Positions 16,816 through 23,629 of a DNA stretch of 64,000 bases are shown one piece after another. A program made the position numbers and the translations under genes. Position 1 is the first letter of the stretch. Each line of letters starts with the position of its first letter. This stretch comes from an uncultured Christensenellaceae bacterium. GTDB taxonomy: Bacteria; Bacillota; Clostridia; Christensenellales; Pumilibacteraceae. The notes under the pieces were generated by a model that searched no databases, was not told the DNA's origin, and saw only the letters and a program-made list of their open reading frames with translations. The stretch lies in assembly GCA_910586925.1 (NCBI GenBank), contig CAJUKG010000005.1, forward strand, positions 121,384 to 185,383, in the 5' to 3' direction.

Positions 16816-17406
16816 ATGGAAAAATCAAAAATTATTTCAAAAATTAAAATCATTGAAAAAGACGGTTATACTTTAAGACCTGCAAATATCTCTGACGCCG
16901 AAAATTATTATATGCAGAATTACAACCCGCTTGATAAAGAGGTTGCGCGATTGACCGGATGCAAAGAGTTTTTTACGAAAGACGAAGTAATTTCGTTTTT
17001 TGTAAAGACGATCGACGATGACGACCGATATCATTTTTTGATCATTTCGCCCGATGATAGAATTATCGGAGAGAGCGTGATAAACGAAATCGACGAAACT
17101 ACGCAAAGCGCAAATTTTAGAATATGTATTTTTCATTCATGTGAACAGTGTAAAGGCATAGGGACTTGGGTTATTAAAGCAACCCGTGATTTTGCTTTTG
17201 AAACATTAAAGTTACACCGTTTGTCATTAGATGTCTTTTCTTTCAATACACGCGCAGAAAAAGCCTACTTAAATGCAGGTTTCAAAAAAGAAGGCGTTTT
17301 ACGCGATGCGGTATTAGACGGCAATAAATACGCAGACGACATTTTAATGTCTATTTTAGACAATGAGTGGTTTGAAATAAAACGCAAAGAACACCCTATC
17401 ACGTAA
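16816..17406 (+). CDS. RimJ/RimL-type GNAT acetyltransferase
   Basis: 196 residues of the GNAT_3 type: transfer of an acetyl group from acetyl-CoA to an amine, in relatives the N-terminus of a ribosomal protein or a small molecule. Seen: YTLRPANISDAENYY (beta-1/alpha-1, about 18-32), IGESVINEIDETTQSANFRI (central strands), CKGIGTWVIKATRDFAFETL (acetyl-CoA loop, here CKGIGT for the usual R/QGxGxG/A) and LDVFSFNTRAEKAYLNAGF (about 138-156), the highly conserved N..A...Y.k.GF. Codon use is clearly more AT-rich than in the core genes, suggesting transfer. It sits between two tRNA units and starts without a leader. Confidence 0.85.
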   Translation: MEKSKIISKIKIIEKDGYTLRPANISDAENYYMQNYNPLDKEVARLTGCKEFFTKDEVISFFVKTIDDDDRYHFLIISPDDRIIGESVINEIDETTQSANFRICIFHSCEQCKGIGTWVIKATRDFAFETLKLHRLSLDVFSFNTRAEKAYLNAGFKKEGVLRDAVLDGNKYADDILMSILDNEWFEIKRKEHPIT

Positions 17407-17477
17407 CGCGAACACGCCGAACAACACATGTAACAGCTTATAAAAACGATGCAATGCGTTCGTGCACTCTCATATAC

Positions 17478-17506
17478 TTGATAATGCACGCCGCATATGC
17501 TATAAT
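17478..17506 (+). promoter_or_regulatory. sigma-A promoter of the small membrane protein gene
   Basis: TTGATA (17478-17483), 17 bp, TATAAT (17501-17506); about 38-nt leader with GCGAGG before the ATG at 17552. Confidence 0.78.
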
Positions 17507-17551
17507 AAACTTGCTAAACGGCATGATTACTTTTGCGAGGTTAAAAAATAT

Positions 17552-17905
17552 ATGGATGACGTGCTCATTCTGACCATAATCGTTACAGCAATAGTATTGG
17601 CGATATTTGTGCCTATATTATTTGTCATATTCAAAGCAATAGATAAAAAATTCACAGAGAAGTTCAAACGCACATCGAAGTTCAACGACATTAAAATCGG
17701 AATGTCCGAAACCGAACTGTATTCGACGTTCGGCAAACCGAACGAAACACTCGAAGTGGACGAATCGGCAAAAGTCGTTAAATATCGCGAAAGCAGATAC
17801 GCTTTGATTATTTTTATACACGCCGTCATCGAGGCGCAAGTATCTATTAAAGACGGCGTTGTGGTAAACGTCAAGCTCGGCGGAGATGCCGAAATATATA
17901 TTTGA
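17552..17905 (+). CDS. Small membrane protein with a BamE/SmpA-like C-terminal segment
   Basis: 117 residues. One N-terminal transmembrane helix (about 4-31), then a soluble domain starting FNDIKIGMSETELYSTFGKP (about 47-66). The pattern I-x-x-G-M-[ST]-x-x-[EQ]-[LV]-x-x-x-[FL]-G-x-P is that of the SmpA/OmlA (BamE-like) fold, used in Gram-positives by small membrane-attached lipoproteins and stress proteins. There is no lipobox Cys. Function unknown. It has its own promoter; the tRNA-Gly promoter begins 90 bp after its end. Confidence 0.65.
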   Translation: MDDVLILTIIVTAIVLAIFVPILFVIFKAIDKKFTEKFKRTSKFNDIKIGMSETELYSTFGKPNETLEVDESAKVVKYRESRYALIIFIHAVIEAQVSIKDGVVVNVKLGGDAEIYI

Positions 17906-17993
17906 TCGGGAATGGATCAACAGCAAGTTTTCGTTACGAGCTTTCACGCGCGATTTGATTTCCCCTAAATATTGAAAAACATTATTAAAATTG

Positions 17994-18022
17994 TTGACAA
18001 AATGCTCCGAATATGCTATTAT
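17994..18022 (+). promoter_or_regulatory. Promoter of the five-tRNA cluster
   Basis: TTGACA (17994-17999), 17 bp, TATTAT (18017-18022), 12 nt before tRNA-Gly. Confidence 0.8.
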
Positions 18023-18034
18023 TGATAAGCACGT

Positions 18035-18108
18035 GCAGGTGTAGCTCAATGGTAGAGTTTCGGCCTTCCAAGCCGACCACGTGGGTTCGATTCCCATCAC
18101 CTGCTCCA
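18035..18108 (+). tRNA. tRNA-Gly (anticodon TCC)
   Basis: 74 nt with encoded CCA; acceptor GCAGGTG/CACCTGC, anticodon stem TCGGC/GCCGA around CTTCCAA, T-loop TTCGATT. Confidence 0.95.
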
Positions 18109-18113
18109 GAAGT

Positions 18114-18190
18114 GCGCCCGTAGCTCAGCTGGATAGAGTAGCGCCCTTCTAAGGCGTTTGTCGAGGGTTCGAATCCCCCCGGGCGTGCCA
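18114..18190 (+). tRNA. tRNA-Arg (anticodon TCT)
   Basis: 77 nt with encoded CCA; acceptor GCGCCCG/CGGGCGT, anticodon loop CTTCTAA, T-loop TTCGAAT. It reads AGA. Confidence 0.94.
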
Positions 18191-18195
18191 AATAT

Positions 18196-18273
18196 GGTGG
18201 GTATAGCTCAGCTGGTTAGAGCGCCAGGTTGTGGCCCTGGAGGCCAAGGGTTCGAATCCCTTTACTCACCCCA
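18196..18273 (+). tRNA. tRNA-His (anticodon GTG)
   Basis: 78 nt including the extra 5' G at position -1 typical of tRNA-His and an encoded CCA. Anticodon stem CCAGG/CCTGG around TTGTGGC. Confidence 0.95.
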
Positions 18274-18306
18274 TTAAATAAACGGCAGGCAACAAAGCCT
18301 GCCTCG

Positions 18307-18382
18307 TAGGGGTATCGCCAAGCGGTAAGGCACGAGACTTTGACTTTCGCACCCGCAGGTTCGAATCCTGCTACCCCTGCCA
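18307..18382 (+). tRNA. tRNA-Gln (anticodon TTG)
   Basis: 76 nt with encoded CCA; TAGGGGT/ACCCCTG acceptor with the weak first pair typical of tRNA-Gln, anticodon loop CTTTGAC, T-loop TTCGAAT. Confidence 0.93.
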
Positions 18383-18427
18383 CCTTGTCAATATCGTAAT
18401 CGGGCGCACAAGACATCTCGATTACCG

Positions 18428-18504
18428 TAGGGGTATCGCCAAGCGGTAAGGCAACGGACTCTGACTCCGTCATTCCGAAAGTTCGAATCTTTCTACCCCT
18501 GCCA
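18428..18504 (+). tRNA. tRNA-Gln (anticodon CTG)
   Basis: 77 nt with encoded CCA; same acceptor and D-arm as the preceding tRNA-Gln, so a duplicate. Anticodon stem ACGGA/TCCGT around CTCTGAC. It reads CAG. Confidence 0.93.
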
Positions 18505-18540
18505 ATACCCCCGCCGACATTAGTCGACGGGGGTATTTTC
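18505..18540 (+). terminator. Terminator of the five-tRNA cluster
   Basis: ATACCCCCG pairs with CGGGGGTAT (arms end at 18513 and begin at 18528), followed by TTTTC; it begins directly at the last CCA. Confidence 0.88.
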
Positions 18541-18560
18541 ATGGGGTGAGAAAGATTCGA

Positions 18561-18640
18561 CGCGCCGAAACAACTTACAAATACAGTTATATCATAAAAA
18601 GAACATAGCCTAATTTACATATGAACGATATTTCGGCGCG
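18561..18640. repeat. 10-bp perfect inverted repeat with 60-nt loop
   Basis: CGCGCCGAAA (18561-18570) and TTTCGGCGCG (18631-18640). It lies between the tRNA terminator and the end of the phosphoesterase gene; role unknown. Confidence 0.5.
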
Positions 18641-18671
18641 AGTTCGTAAACGGTCGCGAAAAATTTATCGG

Positions 18672-19784
18672 CTAATCTTCGCCGTCTTTTGTTTGTACGT
18701 CGATTACCGTATACTCGGCTATACACCCTATTTTGAACTTTATCGCCCAATCGCCCAAACCCGAAGTGACTATAAAATTCGTATTACCCCGCGTTTCATG
18801 TCCGTAAACTCTGTCGTTGGCGAGCGCGACGAAAATATTTATCGGAAAGAACTGCCCGCCGTGCGTGTGCCCGGACAGTACGAGATCGACGTTAGCTTCG
18901 TGCTGTGCGTCGTAATCGTTGGGTTGATGATCGAGCACGATAGTATATTTATCCATATCGAGCGCGGCTGTCAGCTCGCTCATGCTCTTACGATCTTTCG
19001 ATGACGCGTCAAGCCGTCCTATTATATTTATTCTGGCCGCAATAACGACGGTTTCGTCCGATAAAATCGTCACGTTACTCGAAACGAGCGCGGCGAACAG
19101 TTCGTCTTTTGTCCAGCCTCGGGCTTCCGCAGAATAATATCCGCTGTCATGGTTGCCGCAAACGAAGTAAACGCCGTACGTCGTATCGAACTTTGCGAGC
19201 GCGGCGACGGCACCGAGCATATCCGCCCTCGACGTATCGTCGTCCACGAAATCGCCCGTTATAAACACCAAATCGGGGTTTTGCGCGTTCATTTCGTCTA
19301 CGTAATCAGAAAACCCGTCGGCGTCGAACAACGCGCCTATATGCGAATCCGCGAACTGTACGATGCGAAGCTCGCCGACCTGTTTATCGGTATCGAGAGT
19401 GTACGCGGTAAGTTTCACGTCGTGCGCAAAATACCACCCCACACCCAAGTACACGCCTGTAATTACAATCGCGCCGATAACGGCGTAATTCAGCCTAAAC
19501 TCGCGCTTGCAAATCTTTTTGACGACAAACACGACGAGCCGACACAGAGCCGAGAACAACGACAAAACCGCAATACAGATCACGGCGTTATACACGCCCA
19601 TAGTCAAAAACAGTACAAGTGCCGCGACAGCCACGGCAATGAGCGGAACGAGCCACCCCCATAGCCGCGATTTGGCTTTGAGTTTTTGCAAAATAAAACA
19701 ACGGCGTATTTCCGTCGCTATATAGAACAAACAACCGATTGCGACCGCAACAATGCCTACGGTCAAAAATGCCCAAACCACCAT
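18672..19784 (-). CDS. Membrane-anchored metallophosphoesterase (YkuE-like)
   Basis: 370 residues. Four N-terminal hydrophobic segments (about 5-27, 47-64, 68-88, 105-128) anchor a calcineurin-like phosphoesterase domain. Metal-binding motifs in order: FADSHIG (D-x-H, about 150-156), GDFVDDD, CGNHDSGY, and near the end DHQPND then SGHTHGGQFFP (about 314-324), the family GHTHGGQ signature. Relatives act on phospholipid head groups (UDP-diacylglucosamine or lipid phosphates). It is the last gene of the five-gene NUDIX operon; AAGGATAG before the ATG includes the stop of the previous gene. Confidence 0.85.
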   Translation of the reverse strand: MVVWAFLTVGIVAVAIGCLFYIATEIRRCFILQKLKAKSRLWGWLVPLIAVAVAALVLFLTMGVYNAVICIAVLSLFSALCRLVVFVVKKICKREFRLNYAVIGAIVITGVYLGVGWYFAHDVKLTAYTLDTDKQVGELRIVQFADSHIGALFDADGFSDYVDEMNAQNPDLVFITGDFVDDDTSRADMLGAVAALAKFDTTYGVYFVCGNHDSGYYSAEARGWTKDELFAALVSSNVTILSDETVVIAARINIIGRLDASSKDRKSMSELTAALDMDKYTIVLDHQPNDYDAQHEANVDLVLSGHTHGGQFFPINIFVALANDRVYGHETRGNTNFIVTSGLGDWAIKFKIGCIAEYTVIDVQTKDGED

Positions 19785-19793
19785 CGCCGTCGA

Positions 19794-20087
19794 CTATCCT
19801 TCATCTATAAAACGTTCGACTTTCATTTTAAGACGGTATTTCTTTCGCAACGCGGCAATGCGCGGCATAACATCAGATTTATGATGCGCGTCGAGTGCCG
19901 CTTCGTTCTCCCACCTGTCGATAAGCAAAACAGTTTCGCCGCCAGACAGCGGCAAATAATATTCGTACTTGAGATTCCCCGGTTCATTGCGAACTTCGCG
20001 CACAATGCCGCTGTTTGTCATTTCCTCGGCGAACTCAACCGCCGATCCGTTCTCGCCCGTATAATAAATATTTACAGTCAAACCCAT
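19794..20087 (-). CDS. Antibiotic-biosynthesis-monooxygenase (ABM) domain protein, putative quinol monooxygenase
   Basis: 97 residues, the size of one ferredoxin-like ABM domain. Seen: EFAEEMTNSGIVREVRNEPG, KYEYYLPLSGGETVLLIDRW (the conserved L.e.W core) and HHKSDVMPRI after it. YgiN-type relatives oxidise quinols or act as dimeric heme/aromatic oxygen enzymes; in an anaerobe the role is open. Start at the ATG at 20087 with GGGGAG eight nt upstream; a frame extension to 20117 is not supported. In the operon between two phosphoesterases. Confidence 0.8.
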   Translation of the reverse strand: MGLTVNIYYTGENGSAVEFAEEMTNSGIVREVRNEPGNLKYEYYLPLSGGETVLLIDRWENEAALDAHHKSDVMPRIAALRKKYRLKMKVERFIDEG

Positions 20088-20120
20088 ATCGCCGCTCCCC
20101 GTATATCCCCGCCGCAAATG

Positions 20121-20603
20121 TCAGATCGTACGTTGCGCACAAGAAAAATTCAAACCGTCACCGACCACAACGGCATAACTGCCGCCGCAAAGCGCGCCGG
20201 GATTGATAAAATGCACGCTGTTCACTTCGCGGTCGAAAAATGCGTGCGTGTGCCCGAAAAATACGAGATTGCACCGTTTAGATATCGCTTCGTTCATGAG
20301 CATGTCAAGCCCGCGCCGAACGCCGTGCCTGTGTCCGTGTGCGATCAGTACGCGCGTATCGCCGAAACGGGTCGTAGCAAGCTCGGTAATTTCGCTACCG
20401 AAATCGTTGTTTCCTCGCACGCACACGATAGGCACCGCAATAAGTCCGCGTATCCGCATAATATCGTCTATGCCGTCGCCGCAAAATATCATGTAGTTCG
20501 CGGAATTTATGACAGGCAAAAGCCGTTCGAGCCGTGCGAAATCGTGGTGCGAATCGGAAACCACCACGAGCTTATATAACGAATTCATATCAATGTTGGC
20601 CAT
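20121..20603 (-). CDS. YfcE/MJ0936 family phosphodiesterase
   Basis: About 160 residues of the small calcineurin-like phosphoesterase family, Mn-dependent, acting on cyclic nucleotides or phosphodiester models in relatives. Motifs: VVSDSHHDF (D-x-H), FCGDGIDD, VRGNND, IAHGHRHG and FFGHTHAFF. NPGALCGGSY is the typical C-terminal NPGS block. The start is uncertain: ATG 20603 is chosen with GGGG about 10 nt upstream. ATG 20588 gives a shorter N-terminus, and a TTG at 20609 would overlap the rdgB stop. Co-transcribed with rdgB, its frequent neighbour in Clostridia. Confidence 0.86.
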   Translation of the reverse strand: MANIDMNSLYKLVVVSDSHHDFARLERLLPVINSANYMIFCGDGIDDIMRIRGLIAVPIVCVRGNNDFGSEITELATTRFGDTRVLIAHGHRHGVRRGLDMLMNEAISKRCNLVFFGHTHAFFDREVNSVHFINPGALCGGSYAVVVGDGLNFSCAQRTI

Positions 20604-20605
20604 AC

Positions 20606-21172
20606 TCAAAGCCCCAAAAGTTCCGCCATTATTTTCAACGCGCGCGCACGGTGACTGACTTTGTTTTTCTCCTCACTCGAAGCAACGCCGAAAGTCTTTT
20701 TCAAATCGTCGCTGTAAAAAATCGGATCGTAGCCGAACCCGCCGTCGCCCTGCGGCTCTTTCGTGATCTGCCCGTGCGTTTCACCGACGGCATCGAGCGT
20801 GCGTTCTCCGTCGTAATATACTATGCAGCTTACAAAATGCGCCGCGCGGTTCGGATTGCCTTTCAGCTCGCGAAGCAGTTTGTCGATATTGTCGCGATCG
20901 GTCCCGCCGCTGTAACGCGCCGAGTACACTCCGGGCGCACCGCCCAGCGCGTCCACGCATAACCCGCTGTCGTCCGCGAGTGCGGGCAACCCGCACAATT
21001 CGTACAGAGCACGCGCCTTCAGCAGCGCATTGTCGAAAAACGTTTCGCCCGTTTCGTCCACGTCGAAATCGAGATCGAGTTCTTTTGGCGAAAGCACGGT
21101 GTACCCGTTAAGCATTTCGCGAAATTCGGCGAGCTTACCCGCATTATTGCTTGCAATCACTATTTGTTTCAT
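20606..21172 (-). CDS. rdgB: dITP/XTP pyrophosphatase (RdgB/HAM1)
   Basis: 188 residues. It removes non-canonical purine triphosphates (dITP, ITP, XTP) from the nucleotide pool. Seen: IASNNAGKLAEF (about 5-16, the S/TxNxxKxxE substrate motif), GETFFDNALLKARAL, LADDSGLCVDALGGAPGVYSAR split across about 64-85 (catalytic DDSGL), then FGYDPIF and SHRARAL at the C-terminus. All family blocks are present. GGAG lies at suitable distance from the ATG. Second gene of the NUDIX operon; both enzymes sanitise nucleotides. Confidence 0.94.
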   Translation of the reverse strand: MKQIVIASNNAGKLAEFREMLNGYTVLSPKELDLDFDVDETGETFFDNALLKARALYELCGLPALADDSGLCVDALGGAPGVYSARYSGGTDRDNIDKLLRELKGNPNRAAHFVSCIVYYDGERTLDAVGETHGQITKEPQGDGGFGYDPIFYSDDLKKTFGVASSEEKNKVSHRARALKIMAELLGL

Positions 21173-21240
21173 TCCTATACGCTCCGCATTTAATTGTACT
21201 CTGTTTCGATATAAATATCAAGAAAAACAGCACCCGAGTT

Positions 21241-21663
21241 TTAATTTTTCGTAATTTTTTCGCAAACAAACCTGTCCGCGGCTTCGAGAACGCGACGCAC
21301 GTCGGCATGGGTAACGGCTTTTGCCGCTTGCGCATAAGGCAATACCAACACGCCCGCGAGTTCCGCCACAGGCACGGTCGGCATACCCGAAACATGCTCG
21401 GCAACGAAGAACGTAACGCGCTTCGTCACATTCGGTTTTACGGGCGATGCGTACTCTATGCTATGCGCAAAACCGTCGAGAAGCCGCGCTTCGAGTCCCG
21501 TTTCCTCGCCGATCTCGCGTAAAGCGGTTTCGCGCTCCGTTTCGTCCGCCTCGATATGTCCTTTTGGAAGTCCTACAACACCGTCGGGCGCAACGACCAA
21601 AACGTAGCGCACAGCGTCGCCTACCCGCATAAACACAACCGCGCCGCACGAATATTCGTACAT
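21241..21663 (-). CDS. NUDIX hydrolase, Ap4A-hydrolase-like
   Basis: 139 residues. YEYSCGAVVFM at the N-terminus, then VGLPKGHIEADETERETA and REIGEETGLEARL, which together form a complete NUDIX box (G-x5-E-x7-REUxEExGU). The N-terminal CGAVVF and LPKGH context is that of bis(5'-nucleosyl)-tetraphosphatase-like members, which cleave dinucleoside polyphosphates. Start at the ATG at 21663 with GAGGGA upstream. First gene of the five-gene operon leading to rdgB and the phosphoesterases. Confidence 0.88.
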   Translation of the reverse strand: MYEYSCGAVVFMRVGDAVRYVLVVAPDGVVGLPKGHIEADETERETALREIGEETGLEARLLDGFAHSIEYASPVKPNVTKRVTFFVAEHVSGMPTVPVAELAGVLVLPYAQAAKAVTHADVRRVLEAADRFVCEKITKN

Positions 21664-21694
21664 AACAATTCCCTCGCAAACAGTATTCCCGAAT

Positions 21695-21723
21695 ATTATA
21701 TTTGACTGCGCGGAATTTGTCAA
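21695..21723 (-). promoter_or_regulatory. Consensus sigma-A promoter of the NUDIX-rdgB operon
   Basis: TTGACA (21718-21723), 17 bp, TATAAT (21695-21700) on the minus strand. It is back to back with the tRNA-Leu promoter. Confidence 0.85.
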
Positions 21724-21733
21724 CCGTATCCGC

Positions 21734-21762
21734 TTGCAAAATACATTCCGCCGTGTTATAAT
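21734..21762 (+). promoter_or_regulatory. Promoter of tRNA-Leu
   Basis: TTGCAA (21734-21739), 17 bp, TATAAT (21757-21762), 9 nt before the tRNA. Confidence 0.8.
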
Positions 21763-21771
21763 AATAACGAC

Positions 21772-21854
21772 GCGAGCGTGGCGAAATTGGCAGACGCGCC
21801 GGACTTAGGATCCGGTGGGCAACCGTGCAGGTTCAAGTCCTGTCGCTCGCACCA
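21772..21854 (+). tRNA. tRNA-Leu (anticodon TAG)
   Basis: 83 nt class II tRNA with encoded CCA. Acceptor GCGAGCG/CGCTCGC, anticodon stem CCGGA/TCCGG around CTTAGGA, long variable arm, T-loop TTCAAGT. It marks the left edge of the AT-rich accessory island. Confidence 0.95.
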
Positions 21855-21862
21855 AGTCAATT

Positions 21863-21912
21863 AAATCCGAACCAATTACTTATAACAAGTGAGTGGTTCG
21901 GATTTATTTTTT
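21863..21912 (+). terminator. Terminator of tRNA-Leu
   Basis: AAATCCGAACCA (21863-21874) pairs with TGGTTCGGATTT (21894-21905), followed by ATTTTTT. The inner ACTTATAACAAGT can form a second small stem. Confidence 0.9.
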
Positions 21913-22065
21913 ATCTTAAATTTATTTCTTAAAGTACTATAAAAGTAGAAATATTGATAAAATAGTATTTTATTTTATAAATTATTATTTATTTGCAAAA
22001 ATTACTTGACATAATAAAAGCTATTTGATACAATTATCTCAAATTCAAACAGGAGGAATCATCAA

Positions 22066-22446
22066 ATGGAGTACAGTCAAATTATGTTAGAAATGTTGGA
22101 ACGCATTAAGGTGCTGGAAAACAAAGTAAAAGTGTTGGAAGAAAAAATCGAAAACACTCCCACATCTCAACCGCAAGTTGCCGTGCAGCTTGACAAGGTT
22201 AGTGCAAAGTACAGAGGTTTGGCGGAATATTTATTGTCATCAAACGAAACAAGGGTTACGCTTAACTATTCGCAAATAGAAGAAATATTAGGTTTTGCGT
22301 TGCCCGAGACGGCGAAAAAATTTAAGCAATCATATTGGGCAAATACTGAAACGCACTCTTACGCTTCATGTTGGATGGCTGTGGGCTATAAAACGCGCGT
22401 AGATGTCGAAAGCGATACTGTAACTTTTATCAAGAATTTAATTTAA
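22066..22446 (+). CDS. Coiled-coil protein with a DUF7662-like domain, function unknown
   Basis: 126 residues. Residues about 1-34 are a strongly charged heptad helix (coiled coil, MLERIKVLENKVKVLEEKIE). A Pro/Gln linker follows, then a domain at about 48-124 with the pattern KYRGLAEYLLSS, VTLNYSQIEEILGFALPETA, SYW-N and YASCWMAVGYKT. This matches the DUF7662 type (L..L-E-I-L-G..LP.SA...WW.N), a small domain seen in restriction- and mobile-element-linked proteins; activity unknown. AGGAGG precedes the ATG. First of three closely spaced genes at the left end of the island. Codon use is AT-rich. The coiled coil suggests multimers. Confidence 0.62.
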   Translation: MEYSQIMLEMLERIKVLENKVKVLEEKIENTPTSQPQVAVQLDKVSAKYRGLAEYLLSSNETRVTLNYSQIEEILGFALPETAKKFKQSYWANTETHSYASCWMAVGYKTRVDVESDTVTFIKNLI

Positions 22447-22459
22447 CGGAGATGCGACT

Positions 22460-22906
22460 ATGAAAATCAACTACTCGAATTTTGAAAAAACTATGCTTGA
22501 CAAATTGGCGCACGACGGCGGCAAATCTCAACTTACTATGATTAACGGCGGCATTATGTACATTTGGTTATCAAGCAGTAAAAACGGAATTATAAACTCT
22601 CGCTACTCTTCGCTTAACTGTGAATTCAAAATTTTGTATGCAATTTATGAAAAGGCACTTTCGCTTGGCGGTGAAATGTATCTTGGTGCTAATGCTGCAC
22701 AAAATGGGCAAAGAATCGGTAGCGACGGCTTCCCTGTCGATACAATAGACGGTTTTATTTCTATAGAATTTTATGGCAAAAATGTTGGAGATAAAACATT
22801 GCGTCGCTCAACCTACTTTGCGGCTATTCTCGATTGGGCAGGATTTGCCACTAATCATCGTGGCGGTTATATTACCATTAACAAAGAATTTATGAGCGAG
22901 GATTGA
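22460..22906 (+). CDS. Protein of unknown function in the DUF7662 cassette
   Basis: 148 residues. I do not recognise the family. The sequence is soluble and mixed alpha/beta, with no signal peptide, membrane segment or clear catalytic motif. Notable segments are NGGIMYIWLSSSKNGIINSR, LGANAAQNGQRIGSDGFPVD and a C-terminal FATNHRGGYITINKE. GGAGATG lies just before the ATG and only 13 nt separate it from the previous stop, so it is co-transcribed. AT-rich codon use like its neighbours. It could be a partner subunit of the flanking proteins. Confidence 0.6.
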   Translation: MKINYSNFEKTMLDKLAHDGGKSQLTMINGGIMYIWLSSSKNGIINSRYSSLNCEFKILYAIYEKALSLGGEMYLGANAAQNGQRIGSDGFPVDTIDGFISIEFYGKNVGDKTLRRSTYFAAILDWAGFATNHRGGYITINKEFMSED

Positions 22907-22908
22907 TT

Positions 22909-23454
22909 ATGCAAGCACCTAATTGTTGTCCAATGTGCGGAGAGAGCGACGGTTGGAAACTAATCGATACTTCTAAAAAGGGTTTTAATGCTAAACACGC
23001 TGTAATCGGCGGCGTTTTTTTGGGCGGTATCGGTTTAGCCGCAGGTTTTTCGGGCAAGCAAAGATCTACATATCAATGTGCCAAATGTGGATTTTCGCAC
23101 GAATACGACGGTGGTATAGCAGACAAGGACAAGTATGCACAAGGCTTCCCGCCCAAAGGTTATAAAAAATCCGGACTTAACTCCGTATATATAGACATAC
23201 TTCGTAAAGCTACTCCCGATTGCGTATTTTGCGGCAATCCCCAAGATTTATATGTAAAGCAAGATGGCTCGGCATATCGTTTTCTATGCTCTTATTGTCA
23301 TTCGGAATTTAGATGTGAATTTACTTTCGGTGGTCAAGTTAAAGGAAAAACCGTACAAATATTAAATTGCGGTGACGTCAACAAAGACAATTTAAGCATC
23401 GGCACTTGCGATCCAAAGTCGCTTATCCTTGACGAAACAAAAATTAAGCATTAA
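22909..23454 (+). CDS. Zinc-ribbon protein with a glycine-rich hydrophobic segment
   Basis: About 181 residues. The N-terminal zinc ribbon is formed by CCPMCGES (about 6-13) and CAKCGFSH (about 56-63). Between them lies a hydrophobic stretch AVIGGVFLGGIGLAAGFSG (about 29-47), a possible membrane hairpin or glycine-zipper. A second ribbon, CVFCGNPQ and CSYCHSEF, lies in the C-terminal half. Residue spacing suggests two Zn sites. Start at the ATG at 22909, 2 nt after the previous stop, with GAGG upstream. Third gene of the cassette. Zinc-ribbon plus glycine-zipper proteins often act at membranes, but no function can be assigned. Confidence 0.62.
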   Translation: MQAPNCCPMCGESDGWKLIDTSKKGFNAKHAVIGGVFLGGIGLAAGFSGKQRSTYQCAKCGFSHEYDGGIADKDKYAQGFPPKGYKKSGLNSVYIDILRKATPDCVFCGNPQDLYVKQDGSAYRFLCSYCHSEFRCEFTFGGQVKGKTVQILNCGDVNKDNLSIGTCDPKSLILDETKIKH

Positions 23455-23600
23455 GTGTAGCTCACTACACTTTGCAAGCAAAGTTGCGTTCGCCCTACGG
23501 AGTTACGCACACGCGAGAACAAAGGGTTTTAGGGGAAAGAATTTCCCCTAACGAGGACAACGACAGTTGGGCAAGTGGCTTGCCACTTGCGTACCTCGCC
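23455..23600 (+). other. Cluster of four small hairpins before the plus-strand recombinase
   Basis: In about 140 bp: GTGTAG/CTACAC (23455-23470), CTTTGC/GCAAAG (23470-23483), AGGGGAAA/TTTCCCCT (23531-23549) and GCAAGTGGC/GCCACTTGC (23571-23590). There is no open frame across it. The density of perfect stems suggests a structured RNA or a recombination/transfer site of the element. Confidence 0.6.
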
Positions 23601-23629
23601 ATACAGATAAAAAGGAGTTTATAAACACA

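Noticed and set aside
21827..21860. tRNA-Leu 3' end as attachment site for the island
   Set aside because: No direct repeat longer than GCACCAA was found near 30160-30285, and serine integrases rarely use tRNA genes.
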